A DNA stretch of 33,605 bases from Prochlorococcus sp. AG-679-K21 (GTDB lineage Bacteria > Cyanobacteriota > Cyanobacteriia > PCC-6307 > Cyanobiaceae): the NCBI GenBank assembly GCA_003208885.1, contig QCUP01000007.1, positions 1 through 33,605 of the forward strand, read 5' to 3'. The number at the start of each line of letters is the position of its first letter. Within the stretch, counting starts at the first letter, position 1. The translations under genes and the position numbers were made by a program. Below are positions 32,542-33,605 of the stretch, piece after piece. The notes under the pieces are model-generated. The model did not search any database. It was not told where the DNA came from and saw only the letters and a program-made list of their open reading frames with translations.

Positions 32542-33605
32542 ATATTAAACTTATCTTTTATTTCCCACCCCTTCAATTTACCTGGATTTAATAAACCTTT
32601 TGGATCAAATTTCAATTTTGCTTTTACTTGATCAGAATCAATTACCCCTAATCCACCTCCCTCAACAGTTAATACATGTGGATTAAAAATAATTGCTCCC
32701 AGATTCTTAGAATTATCAATGATTTGGTTTATTTGATCTGAATTATGCCATTTTATTACAGGCAAAGCAGCTAATCTAGGGACTCCTTGTTGAGCAACTG
32801 CTTCAATATGCCAAAGAATATTCTTACCCCATTTTTCTCTCAAAGAATTAATTAATTCGAATTCCTTATCTAGAGGTAAAAGCATCTGTAAATATGTCCA
32901 GTTTTTGTCCTTTGCTCTCATATGAAGGGTTGTATGATTCCACACTACTTCAGAGATTCCATTTGTTAGTTTATCTTCCTCTCCAAGAAGAAAAGAATTA
33001 ACTTCATATTTTTTGCAAATTAATTCAATAGTTTTAATCCCTCCAAGAGTAGATTGAAGCAAAATCTTGTGACTTTTAGATTTACCTTTAAACCAGTTAG
33101 GCATTTGATCTACAATTTCCTTCTCAAGAATTGAACCAAGCTTCAAGTCAATTGCTGCAGTGGTAAATATTTTTAATATTTCGATTGTCTTATTTAACTC
33201 TTCACAGTCAATTACTATCGAATACCACTTACGTTTTATATCAGTAGAGATTAATAATGAAGTAATAATTCCATTAGTTCCATACGCATGATTTAAAGGT
33301 TCGGATTCTTGAGCGTCAAATCTTAGTAATTTAGGCTTTTCATTTATTGTTACAGCTTCTAAACCCATAAGATTACCTGGATCTCTTAAAAATCCCCATC
33401 TAATTGATCCAATACCTCCTGAGCCCCCAGCAATAAAACCTCCTATAGTTGCAGTTTTCCATGTACTGGGAAGCAACCTTAATTCTCTTCCATATTTTTC
33501 TAGTTCTTTATTTAAATCTCCCATTAGGCATCCAGATTGCACCTTTACGAAACCTGTCTCTGGATAAAATTCTTCTATTTTATTTAAACAATTCATTTGC
33601 ATAAT
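32538..33605 (-). CDS. GlcD-like FAD-binding oxidoreductase, N-terminus beyond the window
   Basis: At least 355 residues of a flavin oxidase of the GlcD/lactate dehydrogenase (FAD_binding_4) type are present. Visible parts are the PCMH-type FAD fold (FVKVQSGCLMGDLNKELE, ATIGGFIAGGSGGIGSIRWG, GLEAVTI, AYGTNGIITSL) and a C-terminal domain ending IDSDQVKAKLKFDPKGLLNPGKL, a family signature. The usual first FAD strands lie before the visible sequence, and the frame is open to position 33605, so the gene continues outside. It may oxidise glycolate or another 2-hydroxy acid, but the substrate cannot be told. Confidence 0.85.
   Translation of the reverse strand: MMQMNCLNKIEEFYPETGFVKVQSGCLMGDLNKELEKYGRELRLLPSTWKTATIGGFIAGGSGGIGSIRWGFLRDPGNLMGLEAVTINEKPKLLRFDAQESEPLNHAYGTNGIITSLLISTDIKRKWYSIVIDCEELNKTIEILKIFTTAAIDLKLGSILEKEIVDQMPNWFKGKSKSHKILLQSTLGGIKTIELICKKYEVNSFLLGEEDKLTNGISEVVWNHTTLHMRAKDKNWTYLQMLLPLDKEFELINSLREKWGKNILWHIEAVAQQGVPRLAALPVIKWHNSDQINQIIDNSKNLGAIIFNPHVLTVEGGGLGVIDSDQVKAKLKFDPKGLLNPGKLKGWEIKDKFNI

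Overview
The window is an AT-rich, tightly packed bacterial chromosome segment. It most likely comes from a high-light-adapted Prochlorococcus (marine picocyanobacterium). That assignment is inference from several things: very low GC, overlapping gene ends, a nickel superoxide dismutase, a ThiD2-ThiE fusion, an ARC6/Ftn2-type division protein, DUF3611 and other cyanobacterial families, and non-ATG starts in roughly a quarter of the genes. I see no insertion sequence, prophage, CRISPR array or rRNA. The content is mostly core metabolism and housekeeping.

Layout. 1-3.6 kb: the tail of a probable cobalamin methyltransferase, then nadK and pheS (minus), surE (plus) and a DUF3611 membrane protein (minus). 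3.6-6.3 kb: ribF, thiE (ThiD2-ThiE) and thiS (plus), a cofactor block of FAD and thiamin synthesis, followed by two very small ORFs. 6.3-9.5 kb (minus): era, trmD, ispF, a TIGR03792-like protein and larB form one compact run with abutting or 4-base-overlapping ends. In it trmD is broken by a run of 11 G and is otherwise fused in frame to ispF. 9.6-10.9 kb: a conserved-looking hypothetical gene (plus), a clear intrinsic terminator, and a Bax-inhibitor-1 family protein (minus). 11-16 kb (minus): ftn2/zipN, ffh, rpsP and phoH, covering cell division, protein targeting and the ribosome.

16.1-22.5 kb: pdhA (plus), a group 2 sigma factor (minus), nnr (minus), mnmA (plus) and lnt (minus). 22.6-24.7 kb: a secreted or lumenal FKBP isomerase, then the nickel superoxide dismutase module: sodN, its maturation protease sodX, and a convergent His-rich Ni-transporter-like gene (sodT). 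24.8-28 kb (minus): a SpoU/TrmH-type RNA methyltransferase, lpd and trpC. 28.1-33.6 kb: murA, a 0.5-kb gap with two tiny membrane ORFs on the minus strand, tRNA-Leu(CAA), argD, folC, and a GlcD-like FAD oxidase cut by the window end.

Points that most deserve a second look are the trmD frameshift with its TrmD-IspF in-frame junction; two genes (sodX and the SpoU methyltransferase) whose conserved N-termini have no ATG, GTG or TTG start; the overlapping pair of 39- and 36-residue membrane ORFs; and a short copy of the tRNA-Leu anticodon region upstream of the tRNA. I found no strong evidence for a wholly new multi-gene system.
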